A stretch of 64,000 nucleotides of DNA from Strigamia acuminata (Eukaryota > Arthropoda > Chilopoda > Geophilomorpha > Linotaeniidae), in assembly GCA_949358305.1 (NCBI GenBank), contig OX442314.1, forward strand, positions 46,570,581 to 46,634,580. Reading direction: 5' to 3'. The notes beneath the pieces were generated by a model. It saw only the letters and a program-made list of their open reading frames with translations, was not told the DNA's origin and searched no databases. This document shows positions 42,022 to 53,560 of the stretch, piece by piece (position 1 is the stretch's first letter; the number at the start of each line of letters is the position of its first letter). A program made the position numbers and the translations under genes.

Positions 42022-42175
42022 TGTAGTGTCCTTGAGACACGCAACGACCTTGTGTTGCATAATGTTGCCACCAGGCGACACTACTTATTAAAGCACATGA
42101 TTCCGAGTGCAAGTGCACTCAGGTCATTCTTATCGATGCAATCACGCGAGTATGTTATTATTCCAATACACTACA
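42022..42175 (+). repeat. Mag-like 3' LTR
   Basis: It is 154 bp, identical by eye to 17016-17169, and followed by the CAAGG duplication. Confidence 0.92.
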
Positions 42176-42180
42176 CAAGG

Positions 42181-43420
42181 TAGTTGTCGCAATTTCCCGT
42201 AGTATTTTCGTCGTATTTATGCAGTATATAATGAATGAATAACCGAGGTATTAGATTAAGACTGTATTGCGAGTCGATGGTTTGATTCGAGTTAACATTT
42301 CTTTATGGTAGAAAGTGTTATTTCGCACGCCATTTTCGTCTGGTGTTTTTTCTCGAATTCACTCCCATTTTTGTGTGTTCGTTAATTTTCAGAATCATCA
42401 TTATTTTTCGATCGTATTGATTAAGAATTATATCCACTCGTAACCAAGGAACTGGATTAAGATAAGATTTCGACACGATGGTTTGATTCGGTTAAGATTT
42501 CTTCCTGTTTATTCATTTATTCTGGGATAATGGTGTCAAATCGTTTGGGTGTTGTAAGCCTGCATTCGAATGTGTGAGTGTAGCATTCCCCAATTTGATT
42601 AAAAAAATGGATATGTGCAGGTTTTTTTAAAAAAAAAATGCATTTTGCTCTTCCAGAAATAATCTCAATATAGAAAACTGTAGCATTTGAGATTTTATTT
42701 GAGTTTTCATGCTGGTATTATTTTATTCTAATTTTGGCTATAAATGATTTCTTTTTTTTTTAAAGTTTATTTTCACTCAATTTTCATTAATTTCATGTTT
42801 AGAGTTGTAGTTGATAAATTAAGACATTTTTTCCAATTCTAAAATTGAAATATTCTTGTTAGATTGTGGTTATACTGGAAATTTTGGGCTCGTATATTAG
42901 AATACAGTCTCTTGTAATATGGGGTGCCATTAGAATACCGTCTTGGCAGACCAGGATGCGATAAACCTGTATTTCTTTGCCCGTATTTGCATAATAGACA
43001 TGTTGACTCAGCAGTGTAAAAATTATTTCAACAGGATTTATACATTTTATTCATCTCTAAATTTGCCTTAGGTAAAGAGCTGCTGCTTCCTTCTAAAATA
43101 TATGCTCAAAATGTCTATCTGGCTGGCTGGGTGCTCTCAATTTTGCAACATCCGTGTGTATTGAACGCCCTCGACAAACCCGTATGGTTTGCACACAACA
43201 TAAAATACTTAACTACCTGTAGAGGGTACCTGGGGTGTCCACAACAGCTGGTCAACAAGCTTTGAACATGTGCAAACAAAGTAATTTTATTTCTTATCAC
43301 TGCATTTGAACAAGAATAAAATTGAATTGAACTAATTATAACTTTGCTGTCCAGAAATGATAGATAAAATAATCTTCCCTTTACGGCAGTGATACAAACT
43401 TTATAAACGTATTCAGTTCA
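42181..43420. other. Non-coding; imperfect direct repeat
   Basis: Continuation of the locus split by the Mag insertion. The word CGATGGTTTGATTCG recurs at about 42276 and 42477 with similar neighbours, suggesting an old duplication of about 200 bp. No gene was recognised. Confidence 0.35.
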
Positions 43421-43428
43421 ATTGCACT

Positions 43429-44678
43429 TAGGGATTGCAGTACCGGACGGTTTTCATCGTACCGGTATTCGGTACTGAAATTTTTTTCCGGTACTAGATT
43501 CGGTTCCGGTCCCAAATGAAAAATGGGCACCGGTATTGGGGCCGGTACTAGTACCAAAAGCGGTACTGGCACTGGTATTGGTACCGGTTCTGGATAGTCA
43601 ATCTATTTCTTACCAAAAAATATTTATTTGTCACGTATAATTAGATAATACTGTAGTACTACAATTTATTCACCAGGCTGAAGTTGGCACCACATTCACA
43701 TTTTCCCAAACTACAGATTGAACAAATCCCAATAATTTTTTACCACGGATTTCAATGGTTTTTACACGAAAAGATAGAGGACTTTCTCCTAAACAAACCG
43801 TGAACAGCACAAGTCTCTACTCCTCTTTGTTTTTGAGCAGCAAGCGTTAGAATATGGCACAAAAAAGACTTGCACTAAATTTCCAAATCTGGTGCCACAA
43901 CTTCAAACCCCAATATCTCAACAACCTGATCACGGACCTGATCACGGACCTTCTCTACAAACCCTGAAAGGCACAACACTACCCCTCTTAGTTTTCGAGC
44001 GGCGGACACTTAAACATTGGGGAGCCTGCTGGAGAGCCTGCCGGGGAGCCTTCATGTAGCAAGCACGGAAATCAAATACTCTGAAATCAAAAACGCTGAA
44101 ATCAAAAATGCTAAAAACTTGGAATATTTGGGTTTTGTAATTTCAGTTGCGCCAAATTCAAACAATCGCCGCTCGAAAACCAAGAGGGGTAGAGTGTTCT
44201 GCCTTTTAGGGTTTGTAGAGGAGAAGGTCCTCTATATGGTTTGGTTTTTTAGATAAAAAATTCCGTGGTCAGGTTGTTGAGATATTGGGGTTTGAAGTTG
44301 TGGCACCAGATTTGGAAATTTAGTAAAAGTCTTTTTTGTGCCATATTCAAATGCTTGCTGTTCTAGTTCCGCCATTTGTCATTATTACTATTTCCAAGTG
44401 AATTTAAAAGGAGTAAATAATGAGTGAAATAAAATTTGTCACCTCCTATATCATTAGAAATGCTGGTAGTAGTTGGCGTTGTTGTTTTGTTTACGATGAT
44501 GGAAAATACCGATTCCGGTTCTGGTGTGAGGGACGGTTCCGATACCAAGAAAAGCTTACGGTACTAGTACCGGCCCTCAGTACCGACAGAAAAAAAACCT
44601 CGGTACCAAAACTGGTACTGAATCCCGGTACCAATACCGGTACTGGAACCGATACTGAAACCGGTACTGCAATCCCTA
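43429..44678. mobile_element. Fold-back hAT-like non-autonomous element
   Basis: The ends TAGGGATTGCAG and CTGCAATCCCTA are perfect inverted repeats, flanked by ATTGCACT on both sides (43421-43428 and 44679-44686). An 8-bp duplication is the hAT hallmark. Both subterminal regions are packed with GGTACCGGT-type palindromic words. Inside, about 43780-43990 and 44160-44365 form a second long inverted repeat (for example CAAACCCCAATATCTCAACAAC against GTTGTTGAGATATTGGGG). The element could therefore fold into a long hairpin. It carries no transposase. Confidence 0.85.
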
Positions 44679-44686
44679 ATTGCACT

Positions 44687-46480
44687 CCATTTAGCAACAA
44701 ATGACAGTCTTTAATTTTTCATGTTGTAATAAGCCCCAAAACATTTTCTGTAGGGTTTAAATTGGGGGAATAAGGTGCCCAAGTAACGATTGAAACTTGA
44801 TTATTCCATTGTGTGATGTCCAATTATCTGTCGGATGAGTGCTACTGCCCTCAAAAAGCTCAAGCAACTAATTAATTTTTCCAGCTAAAATTTTTAATTG
44901 CTAGTGAAATGTTGTGTCTAATGGTTGGCAAATAGATGTGCACTTTTTGGGAATAACCAAAACTTCACAATTTGGCATATCTTCCCTCCTAAAGTATTAT
45001 TGTATTATTATTGTCAACCGCAATTTAATCACGTCTCGTACGTAGCCCAGTTTTAATGCCTCTGGGATTTTTATCAGTGATTTTGCTACACTTTGGACGC
45101 TCCTCAAGCTTATTCTCATGTCCACCCATGTGTGGTTTTAGAGTTGGCCCATGTTGTTGATCAGTGCTTCCATTGCACCCCTGTAAGAAATGCAAAAATT
45201 TTTTTTTTTAATGTTTCACTAAACATAGGGTAAATATACTGTTTTACAAATACAGTCGAAACTCTTTTTAGTTATCCCGAAGAGGTGCAAGTTAAGGTCA
45301 CATTAAGAGCAGTTATTTTTTACTCCTGGAGGCTTAGAAAAAGAGTTGTGGATGAACAACAGGATATACATATTTTACAGAGGCATTATGGGTAAAATAA
45401 TAAAAATAATATCAACAGGTAGCGCTACTTAACTTACTGTTTACACTTGATCGAGTATTAAAATTTAAAAAAAAAGATCTGCAACAACTATTAACAATTA
45501 AACTAAAAATTAAAAATTACAGGAACAATTTCTTTGGTGTTAGTATTAATTAGCACCTGGCATTACAAACTCTTTGCCAAATATGTAAACAACTAAATAC
45601 ATGCGTAATATAATATTATATATAAAGCAAACCAAACACTTAGGATATTTACACGCCAATCAGATATGTGGAGAGGCCAACATTAAGAAACGACTTATTA
45701 ACAGGGTTTGGCCAATAACTAGCAGTGATAACATAAGTTCATGCAAATAATCCACGACACATTAAACCATAAAGATGTGACTAAAACAATTCTCAAAGTA
45801 ACAGTTTTGAATAATCACAATGAATAAAATGCTCGCACACAGTACAAAACGATCTCAAACGACAACGCCCATGACGACTGGTGAAGATCGTTCGTAACAG
45901 CAAAACGAGGCATCAGATCGAAAAACTAAATACTCCAGGTGAAAATACAGGTCAGAATGAGTCTACTAGAATAAAAATAATAATCCAAAACGATTTTTAC
46001 AACTCAAAACATTGAATTTCACAGTGACACCGCAAGTCAACTGGAAACGAGAAAATGATGTCAGTTACATAGCTCAACTGTGCTGGCACCTGAAAACTCA
46101 GTGAAAACACACGAAAATACACAGAAATAAATGGTAAATGAATACAAATAAATATTGAACACTGAAATAGAATAGAATTATGCATAAAAAATCTGTGATA
46201 AAATCAGATAAGTTAAAACATTGAATAAGAATGGCATATTAAAAATATAAACTTTGGTAATTACAGAGAATTCAACAACAGACTCACAAAACCTCATGCT
46301 GTAAGCAACAACTGGAAAAATTGAGAGAAAAATCTCTACATTTCTGGCAACACTTCGGCACGTGCATCCCGCCTAGCGTGGAATGCGCGTGCCGCTTGCT
46401 TGTATTTGGGCGTTAATCCATGAGTCAGGTAACGGTAATATATTACCGCGCTTTCCCCTATTATCTATCCTGTTGCCGCT
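44687..46480. other. No recognisable gene
   Basis: AT-rich sequence. No family motif was found on either strand, and no repeat structure stands out. Confidence 0.35.
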
Positions 46481-46490
46481 GATTGCTTGC

Positions 46491-46634
46491 TTATTGTCGG
46501 AAATACACCGATTCAGGTGTTTGAGTACCAAAATTTGGTTCGTAACTCTCATCAGGCGGCTCAGTTGTGGCCTCTTCATCTGAAGAGCTTTCCAGAACTA
46601 CATATCGTCGCTTGGCTGGGATTTTCTTTTCCAT
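46491..46634 (-). other. Short ORF with acidic start, unrecognised
   Basis: From ATG 46634 the minus strand encodes a 47-residue peptide beginning MEKKIPAKRRYVVLESSSDE and stopping after VYFRQ. A basic start followed by a Ser/Asp/Glu run resembles the beginning of many nuclear proteins and transposases. No continuation was found. It may be a first exon or chance. Confidence 0.25.
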
Positions 46635-46936
46635 GTTTCCTTAAAAGAATAATAATAATAAACTGAAGTTTTAAATGTTCGAAAAGTTGGGTGGCATGGA
46701 AAGACCTACCGTAGTGAACAATACAATGAACCATTTGGGCTTACTTTAAAATAAGACCTGCTTTGGAACGGGCCCAAAAATTTTTTACCTACTAATTAAA
46801 ACGTGCTGTGTCCGAAAATGACACTTAAAAATGTCGGAAATGAAGTGTTCCGGTCGAAAAAAGCTTCGGACTACGTTGAATGCACGGCCGAGTACAAACG
46901 GCGAGGTACATCAACGACTTCGATTTTTCGTTTTGC

Positions 46937-47230
46937 TTAAACTCGATTCCAAGACGGTCTTAAGTCTTTCTTCTTGAACTCGCTTTTTAAGTTTGATTCT
47001 AACTCTTTCATGTTTTTCATACAGTTCGTTGCAACGATGAAATCTTCCACGTAGATTGCGACAAGTGGAATAACTTTTCCGTTTATTCGGTAGTACACGC
47101 ACGCGTCCGCATTCGTTGGTTTCAGTCCGTATTTTCGCAATTTCTCATCCAATTTCTTATACCATTGCCGGCCCGATTGTTTCAATCCGTACAATGCTTT
47201 TTTATTCGACAAACTTTTCCTTTCTTGATT
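46937..47230 (-). pseudogene. Ty1/copia reverse transcriptase fragment
   Basis: The minus-strand frame contains NKKALYGLKQSGRQWYKKLD, then ADACVYY and LVAIYVEDFIVA, the classic copia RT segment (LYGLKQ...W, CVY, YVDD). The catalytic YVDD reads YVED, which should inactivate it. The frame upstream (to 47416) shows only partial similarity, and the other domains are missing. Confidence 0.8.
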
Positions 47231-47702
47231 TTTATTCCGGTGATAAATTCCAACAAGGTGTGCCTTCGCAAATACTCCTCCAGAGCAGATGGGGCAGGGC
47301 ACTTCATCAGGCTTCTTTGCAAATATTGCTTCGTGCAAAGCCTCATGATCAAGACCCTTTCGAGTATTTTTTGTCGAATTTTCAACTGTTTTAAGTGCAC
47401 TTTCAAACATCAACAATTTTTGTTACATTTCGAAATTAATTTTGAATTTAAATGTGTTTTGTGGTCTACATGGAGTCCATATCCAGTCTAAAACTTTCAG
47501 CGATCACATAACGTATACGCTACGATGCGTATACGGAACGTTAACGTTTCGTACCGCACATGCAGTTGGTGTACGTTAACCCGACGTTTCGCAATCTAAT
47601 CTCATATATAACTGCTTGAGACGATAATGTCATATTATATCTTCCATCTTCTCTCGAGTAAACTGTCACTAGCAAGATCTACATCTCAAAATCAGAATTA
47701 AA
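47231..47702 (+). promoter_or_regulatory. Putative upstream region of the kinase gene
   Basis: A TATA-like CATATATAA lies at about 47603-47611, some 90 bp before the kinase ATG. Near 47505-47590 the sequence is rich in overlapping GTATACG/CGTTAACG palindromic words. Function is inferred from position only. Confidence 0.35.
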
Positions 47703-48869
47703 ATGAAAACAAAAATCGTTTGGTTGCAGGAATTAATCGACGCTAAAGACAAACAGCAGACGGCATCTCATTTCACAGAGTCGTACCACTTCGAAACGCC
47801 TGAACCGACCGATGACATTCATTTCTCCGATGTCGAGGAACAGGAAGACCAAGACTTCTACTGCGTGGGCGGTTACCATCCGGTGAAAATTGATGAAACG
47901 TACGATAATAGATACACGATTGTTCGCAAACTCGGATGGGGTCACTTCTCCACTGTCTGGCTGGCCTGGGATCACCTCGACAAGCGGTTTAAAGCATTGA
48001 AGATACTCAGAAGTGCGTACGAAGTCACGAAAGCAGCGATGACAGAGATTGACTTGCTCGAATGCGCCCGATATCACGATTCGCCTGAAAATCGCAAAGT
48101 CGTCCATTTACTCGACCATTTTTTCATTTCCGGTGTGAACGGCGTACACGTTTGCATGGTGTTCGACGTTTTAGGGGAAAATCTCTTACAACCGATCGTT
48201 GAGTCAGGACATAAAGGTATTTTATTGGGAAATGTCAAAAGCATAATAAGGCAGGTGCTGGAATCCTTAGACTTCTTGCACACGACTTGTAAGATTATTC
48301 ACACGGACATTAAACCCGAAAACGTGTGCGTGGATGTAAATAAGAATTGTAATCGTGACGATCCATTTGAATTACCGGTTACGATCGCCGATCTTGGGAA
48401 TGCGTGTTGGGTGGAGCACCACTTTTCCGACCTCATCCAGACACGGGCTTATCGCTCTCCCGAAGTCATACTGGGAGTTGGTTATGGCACGTCCGCTGAC
48501 ATTTGGAGCACGGCGTGCATGGCGTTTGAATTGGCGACCGGTGATTATCTATTTCCGCCCAATTTTGAGAATAATTTTCTGTCGGACGATGAGAATCATC
48601 TGGCGTCGATGGTAGAATTGCTGGGAGGTATACCAAAACCGATGGCCTACTGTAACGGATATTCTCGAACATTTTTCACTGGAGAAGGTCAACTTCGCCA
48701 CTTTCCTCATATCAAATCGTTCAAACTTAATCAATGGCTGAGTGAGGTGTACAATTGGGATGCTGTTGAGACGCGACAGTTTGTTGACTTTTTACTTCCC
48801 ATGTTAGCACTTGATCCGAATGTTCGGTCTTCGGCGAAAGAATGCCTCACACATGAATGGCTTCGGTAA
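47703..48869 (+). CDS. SRPK-like SR-protein kinase, intronless (388 aa)
   Basis: Ser/Thr kinase of the SRPK family, which phosphorylates Arg-Ser repeats of splicing factors. Diagnostic features: DFYCVGGYHPVKIDETY before the domain, glycine loop RKLGWGHFSTVWLAWD (75-90), ATP-binding Lys100, Glu115, catalytic HTDIKPEN (200-207, the SRPK HTD form), ADLGNACW (229-235) in place of DFG, TRAYRSPEVILG activation region, and DIWSTACMAFELATGDYLF. The C-lobe ends LPMLALDPNVRSSAKECLTHEWL. SRPKs normally carry a spacer of 100-300 residues between the lobes; here only about 15 residues (NKNCNRDDPFELP) remain. No intron is present, unlike its neighbours, which suggests a retrocopy. The frame is intact with all catalytic residues, so it may be a functional retrogene. 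The ATG at 47703 is preceded by AAA, a favourable context. Confidence 0.9.
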   Translation: MKTKIVWLQELIDAKDKQQTASHFTESYHFETPEPTDDIHFSDVEEQEDQDFYCVGGYHPVKIDETYDNRYTIVRKLGWGHFSTVWLAWDHLDKRFKALKILRSAYEVTKAAMTEIDLLECARYHDSPENRKVVHLLDHFFISGVNGVHVCMVFDVLGENLLQPIVESGHKGILLGNVKSIIRQVLESLDFLHTTCKIIHTDIKPENVCVDVNKNCNRDDPFELPVTIADLGNACWVEHHFSDLIQTRAYRSPEVILGVGYGTSADIWSTACMAFELATGDYLFPPNFENNFLSDDENHLASMVELLGGIPKPMAYCNGYSRTFFTGEGQLRHFPHIKSFKLNQWLSEVYNWDAVETRQFVDFLLPMLALDPNVRSSAKECLTHEWLR

Positions 48870-49010
48870 ACTATATTTATATTCATACAGGGTGAGCCGG
48901 AATGACTTTCACATTCTAATTCGTCATTTATCAGTATCGAAATTCAAAATTCCCTCTCACCGAGTCGTAGCGCCGCTCTGGTGGGATCAAGGAAAATGAC
49001 GCAATTTTCT

Positions 49011-49543
49011 GACGTCGGGTCAGTTTAGCGACGGGGTTTTAGCGACGGTGCTTTTAGCGACGGCAGTTTGTTGACGGGTACAGTTTAGCGACGCCGTAAA
49101 TCGCTATAATGTACCCGTCGCTACGGTGACGGGCGCTATAGTGTTAGTTGAATAATACAGATTAATAATTTTTAATTTTAATTTTTTAATGATTTTAATG
49201 ATGTTGTAATTTTAGTTGAGTAATTGTTTACTATAACAGCGTGCAATACCACGCAAGAACTTGAAAACAGGCGTTTGTTGCCTGCTTCTCAGCAAGCTGT
49301 GGAGCTTCACCTCACGCAGCGAAGTCCGAATACCGCAAGAACTTGAGAACAGAACGTAGAAGTATAGTACTGTACCGGCCGCTAGGTCGCTAGAATGCAG
49401 CGGTCGCTAAAGTGATTGGTCGCTAAAAAAAACCCCCGAATTATCTGGCTGTATTACTGAAAAGGACTAATCAGTAAGTCGCTATACTGACCCGATTTTA
49501 TCGAAATTCGCTATTCGAACGGTTGCTATACTGACCGTTTCCG
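49011..49543. mobile_element. hAT-like MITE with TTAGCGACGG repeats
   Basis: Flanked by AATTTTCT at 49003-49010 and 49544-49551 (8-bp duplication). The ends are imperfect inverted repeats sharing GGTCAGTxTAGC. Multiple TTTAGCGACGG and GTCGCTA words fill both subterminal regions. No coding content. Confidence 0.75.
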
Positions 49544-49551
49544 AATTTTCT

Positions 49552-50200
49552 AGCTTCATTCCAACCATTCACATTTTACCGGTTTTAAGCGCCAAATCAA
49601 TGTGGGAATGCAAACTGATAATGATCACACGTTTGTGCGGATGATTTGGGTGGTTTTTCAGGGGCGTTTGCATGGTTTTTCGTGAGGAAAAGTGCGATCA
49701 GGCACTTGTGAATGGGAGAAGCGACTAAGGACAACATTCCTGTCGCTCTCCCATTGGTTAAGGTTAGGTTAGGTTTTCAGGGCAAAATTTCCTTTTTTTT
49801 AAAGGATAAACAGCCGGGTGCAGCTGGTGCAGCTGTTAACCAATAAATTCGGGTGGAATGTTGACGAAGCGGTTAATCCGAAAAATCGATCTTCGGCAAT
49901 GGAGTCACTAGCTCACCGGTGGTTACAATTTTAATGCATTGCAATAAATAAAAGAAACTAAATTAATTTTATGTATAGAGTCTGTGCTGTGAAATTCTGA
50001 CAACTTCATAACTGTTTGTTTATTTTCATAACTCATTATGAATTATTTTATCCAGATTTAAAAATTATTACTCCGTAATATAAATATAACTTCTTTCTTA
50101 GTGAGGGCGTCCTCGTTTAATAAAATCACCAATGATAATTAAGATACCGGCATAGAAAAAAAAATTACTTTATTATTAATTACAAGAAATAGAAAAAAAG
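49552..50200. other. Intergenic, no gene
   Basis: It holds one GGTTAAGGTTAGGTTAGG run near 49757 and a Pro/Ala-free GC patch. Nothing coding was recognised between the MITE and the end of the GATA gene. Confidence 0.3.
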
Positions 50201-50213
50201 AAATTGGAAATAA

Positions 50214-50219
50214 TTTATT
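50214..50219 (-). terminator. Polyadenylation signal of the GATA gene
   Basis: AATAAA on the minus strand, about 22 bp after the TAG stop. Very short 3' UTR if used. Confidence 0.5.
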
Positions 50220-50240
50220 TATAATAACATTTTAGTTTGG

Positions 50241-51901
50241 CTACAATGAAGTTAGACCTAGATCACTGCATCTATTGGCAATTGGTGTGTCCAACTGCAT
50301 GGTCGGGACGTATGGCGCACAATAAGATGGCGGCGGTTTGGCGATTGGAGATGGAGAATCAACAAAAGCGGAAGAGTATGGCGGAAGGGCGTCGTAAGAT
50401 GCATTCATTTGGTCGTAGACATCGAGTGCAGTGTATTGGCTAGCTGGATTAGCCACTGTAATAAATAAATTGCATTATTTAAATTTTTCTTTTATTTAAT
50501 TTTAGATGTATTTACTCGGTATTGGTTGGTATTTGCTCTCGTTGATGTTCTTCTGTTTTCTTTTCCTCGTTTGGATCGTTTCTTTCTTCATCGACAGAGG
50601 GCGGTTATACTAAAAATTAAAAATATTTATATTTATTTATTTTTAATGTTTATTAATTTTTTTTTTCATTACCCCGTGCATTTTGAAGTAGAGTCCGCAA
50701 GAATTGCACACGTGTTCGCCCTCGTTATTCCGTCTCCAGAGGGAGGTCTTCTCTGTATGGCAATTGAAGCATTTTCGACCGGCGCGTTTGGAAGTGGACT
50801 TAAAAATTTGAAGAAAAAAAAGTTAATTATCTCATTTTATTATTATTATTATTTTAATTATTTTTAATTATTTTCACTCACCAATCGTTGCGGTTTCACG
50901 TACGGGCGAAGCATCGCGTGGTTAATTTTACGAAAACAACAACACGAGTTACACATGTGGTATCCATTCGCGTCCGTCGACCACAACGACGACACATTAG
51001 TTCCACAACTGTAACACACTTTCTGGTAACCGTTGGACAGCTGATTGTCTATAAAAAAAAATTTAAAAAAAATTTTAATCCAAAAATTAAAAACAAAAAT
51101 TCGATTTTATTACCCAATATCGACGGAGTTAAGTGACTTCCAGCCGGGTAGAGAGGTAGCCCCGTGTCCGACAGTGTCCACGCTTTGTTGACATTAGTTG
51201 GCCATGGTGTCGGAACGTTATTCGCTTCGAATTCTAAAATTGCGCCGTCCGGTGCGAATTCTTTAGTTTGCAGGGGATAAACGTACGACGAGCAATGCTG
51301 GGAAGCCACGTATGTATTGGCGGGGGGCTTGAACGGAGTGTAGTCGTAGTCGGGTTTGAGGAGCTCGCGAAGGGTCGGAGTCGGAGACGGGTTTTCCAGC
51401 GAGTGTAAATAAGTGTAGGTGGTCGATAGATCGCTCAACTGGGAGCTGTCGGGTTCTTGATTTTGGTACGTCGACGTGTTTGGTGTTTGGTTGGGAGTGC
51501 TGGATGCGGATGTGGGGATTTTCGACGGATGAAATTCGGAGAAATAATTTGCGGGGACCTGAAATTATTATTATTTTTTATTTAAATCAATCGATAAATA
51601 AAAAAATTTAAAAATTAAATTTTCGACGGTGTTTTCAAATCCCGCGGCCGCGGCAGGTCGATTGTTTCCCGCGCGAGAAAAATGCGATTTCCGTCGGATT
51701 TGCCGCGACGGTTTTTCCATTAAAAAAAAAACCAAACAAAAACTATTTAACTAATCAAAAGCTAAAAAAGGGTGATATTAAATTAAATTAACTAATCTAA
51801 ATAGTTAGGATAAATTAAATCTTAACTTTTTTTTCCCGTATCGAGGAATTGTATTGAAATAGCGCGATTGTTTTGCTGCATATGTAAAGTTTTACCTTCA
51901 T
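50241..51901 (-). CDS. GATA-type transcription factor, six coding exons (350 aa)
   Basis: Coding exons on the minus strand: 51901-51896, 51558-51114, 51048-50882, 50798-50673, 50609-50516, 50455-50241. All joins keep phase and use GT-AG. The protein binds (A/T)GATA(A/G) sites. Residues 1-150 are a Ser/Thr/Pro/Tyr-rich activation-type region. The first finger (Cys162-Cys186, CX2CX17CX2C) reads [14 protein letters not shown]...CNSC and lacks the basic residues normally after LW. The second finger (Cys216-Cys240) is canonical ([18 protein letters not shown]...[12 protein letters not shown]), followed by the basic tail [17 protein letters not shown]. The C-terminus is Tyr/Pro/Ser-rich. The start exon has only six coding bases (ATGAAG) before a GTAAAA donor; this is inferred from phase and is the least certain part. 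Confidence 0.88.
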
Positions 51902-53150
51902 TTCGACGTGAAGTGTTGTTTGTGTGGTTTCCACGACTGCTGCTTGTGCTCCTGTGCTGTTCTAGTGAAAAGTGCGAATTGCAACCTGCCAACTCCTCGT
52001 TTTCAAGTGATTTCTGGATGATTCAATTGGGGGCAGTTGAACTTTGACCTGCCCCTATTGGTTAAAACAAAGTTCAAATGAGGTTCATTTGGGCCGAGAT
52101 ACCATTGGTTTAATTTCTAACCCCTTCGTCGCCTTGTAAATCAAAAGTTTGTTCGATTAAATTAATTTTGAAGAGAAAAATAAAAATTGAATAAACCAGA
52201 AATGTTTTTTTTGATTTGTTTTAAATTTTTGGTTTTTAGTTTTTAATTTTTTTTTTTGGACATTGACCTTTGGTCCAATCAGTTCGATTATTAGATTCGA
52301 TTTATTTATCATTGAAATAGTTATTTTTGAAGATTTCTCTTCGTTCGACTTGAAGTTGTTGGCAGAGGAGAGACGTGCGCTGCAGGAAAGCATTTTTGCA
52401 GACGTGTGCGGGCGTGTTACGTTGGTTCCAATTTGTGGGATCGGTGAATTATAATTCACTACACCGATTTCAAATGTTTTTAAATTCAGGAATAAAAGAT
52501 TTTTAAATTTCTCAAGTTTTATGTGAGAAAAAATAAAAAAAATTAATTTTTTTTTCTTAAAAATGTCAGTTTTGCTCTTTTTCGGACTTTTATTTGTATT
52601 TTTTGGTCTAAAATGTAGAAATTTTTTGCTGTAAAAGTGACTTTTTGTCTTTAAAACCGCTTTTTACGCGTATATATATGTTATTTTTACACGGAAAATT
52701 TTCATCTAAAATATGCATTTTTGTGCTTGAAAAGTTTGTCCGATGACCTTTAAGTCTGAGGTCATTGGACAGATTATAATGTGGTGTCATTGGTTTTTTC
52801 CCTTTTCTTTTTGTCTCGTTTTGTCGTTTCTCGCTGTTTTCCATGACTAAGATGTAGGTAGGTAGATGACTTGTGACTAAGACAGAAGCAGATAACAATA
52901 ACGGCCGTGCCTAGTTTCAATATCAGACACTGATGGCGATTAGCCTGTTTCTTTGATTTGATATGCTCATGAAATCCTTCCTTCACCGGAAATGCTACAG
53001 ATATACAGTGGAAGATCTGAACAGTGCATATTCTGGCAGGAAACATTAAACCTGTTCAACCACAGTAAAAATGTATTTTAATTTTAAACGCAATAAAATA
53101 AATATTAAAAACGACCAAGTTGTGTGAATAAATAATTATTTATTTATTTG
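51902..53150. other. Intergenic, GATA promoter side
   Basis: Region upstream of the GATA start, running toward the MPEG1-like gene, which is transcribed the other way. The two genes are divergent and might share control sequence. AT-rich, with no conserved motif that I can support. Confidence 0.3.
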
Positions 53151-53155
53151 TACAC

Positions 53156-53560
53156 TTTAATTTTTTTTTTAATTTATTTACAATTTTACTCATTTAAATA
53201 TTTTAAATGTCTTTTTTTCAATTTATTTACAATTTTACATGCTAAAATGACTTTTTTTTCAATTTATTTACATTTTTACACACATTTAAATGACTTTTTC
53301 AATTTATTTACAATTTTACACGCTAAAACGTATTTTTTCAATTTATTTTCATTTTTACACATTAAAATGTCTCTTTTTTTCAATTTATTTACAATTTTAC
53401 ACGCTAAGATTTCTTTTTTTAAATTTATTTACAATTTTAAACGCGGAAATGTCTTTTTTTTTTTAATTTATTTACAATTTTACATGCTAAAATGACTTTT
53501 TTTTTAATTTATTCACATATTTACACATTAAAATGTCTTTTTTCAATTTATTTACAAATT
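53156..53560. repeat. Tandem repeat upstream of the MPEG1-like gene, about 40-bp unit
   Basis: About ten imperfect copies of a unit TTTTTTCAATTTATTTACA plus ATTTTACACGCTAAAATG. Unit length varies with the T run. The end AATTTTACACG resembles the complement of the 21-bp minisatellite in the downstream gene's intron (ACGTGTAAAA). Confidence 0.8.

Larger units (their letters stand above)
17016..42175 (+). mobile_element. Mag-like Ty3/gypsy element, interrupted by two nested elements
   Basis: The flanks CAAGG at 17011-17015 and CAAGG at 42176-42180 are a 5-bp target duplication. The LTRs are 154 bp and look identical. Subtracting the two insertions (about 20265-28667 and 29814-41819, with one AAAT copy) leaves an element of about 4.8 kb with a single gag-pol frame, a tRNA-Ser type primer-binding site and a polypurine tract. 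Short LTRs, two CCHC knuckles and a single ORF are typical of the Mag lineage. Identical LTRs mean a recent insertion, and both nested elements must be younger still. Confidence 0.9.

Noticed and set aside
46373-46583. Overlapping frames on both strands of 66-68 codons
   Set aside because: No motif and no conservation clue; partly covered by the short acidic ORF at 46491-46634.
49757-49775. GGTTAGG run as a telomeric repeat
   Set aside because: Only about three imperfect units, far from any chromosome end signal.
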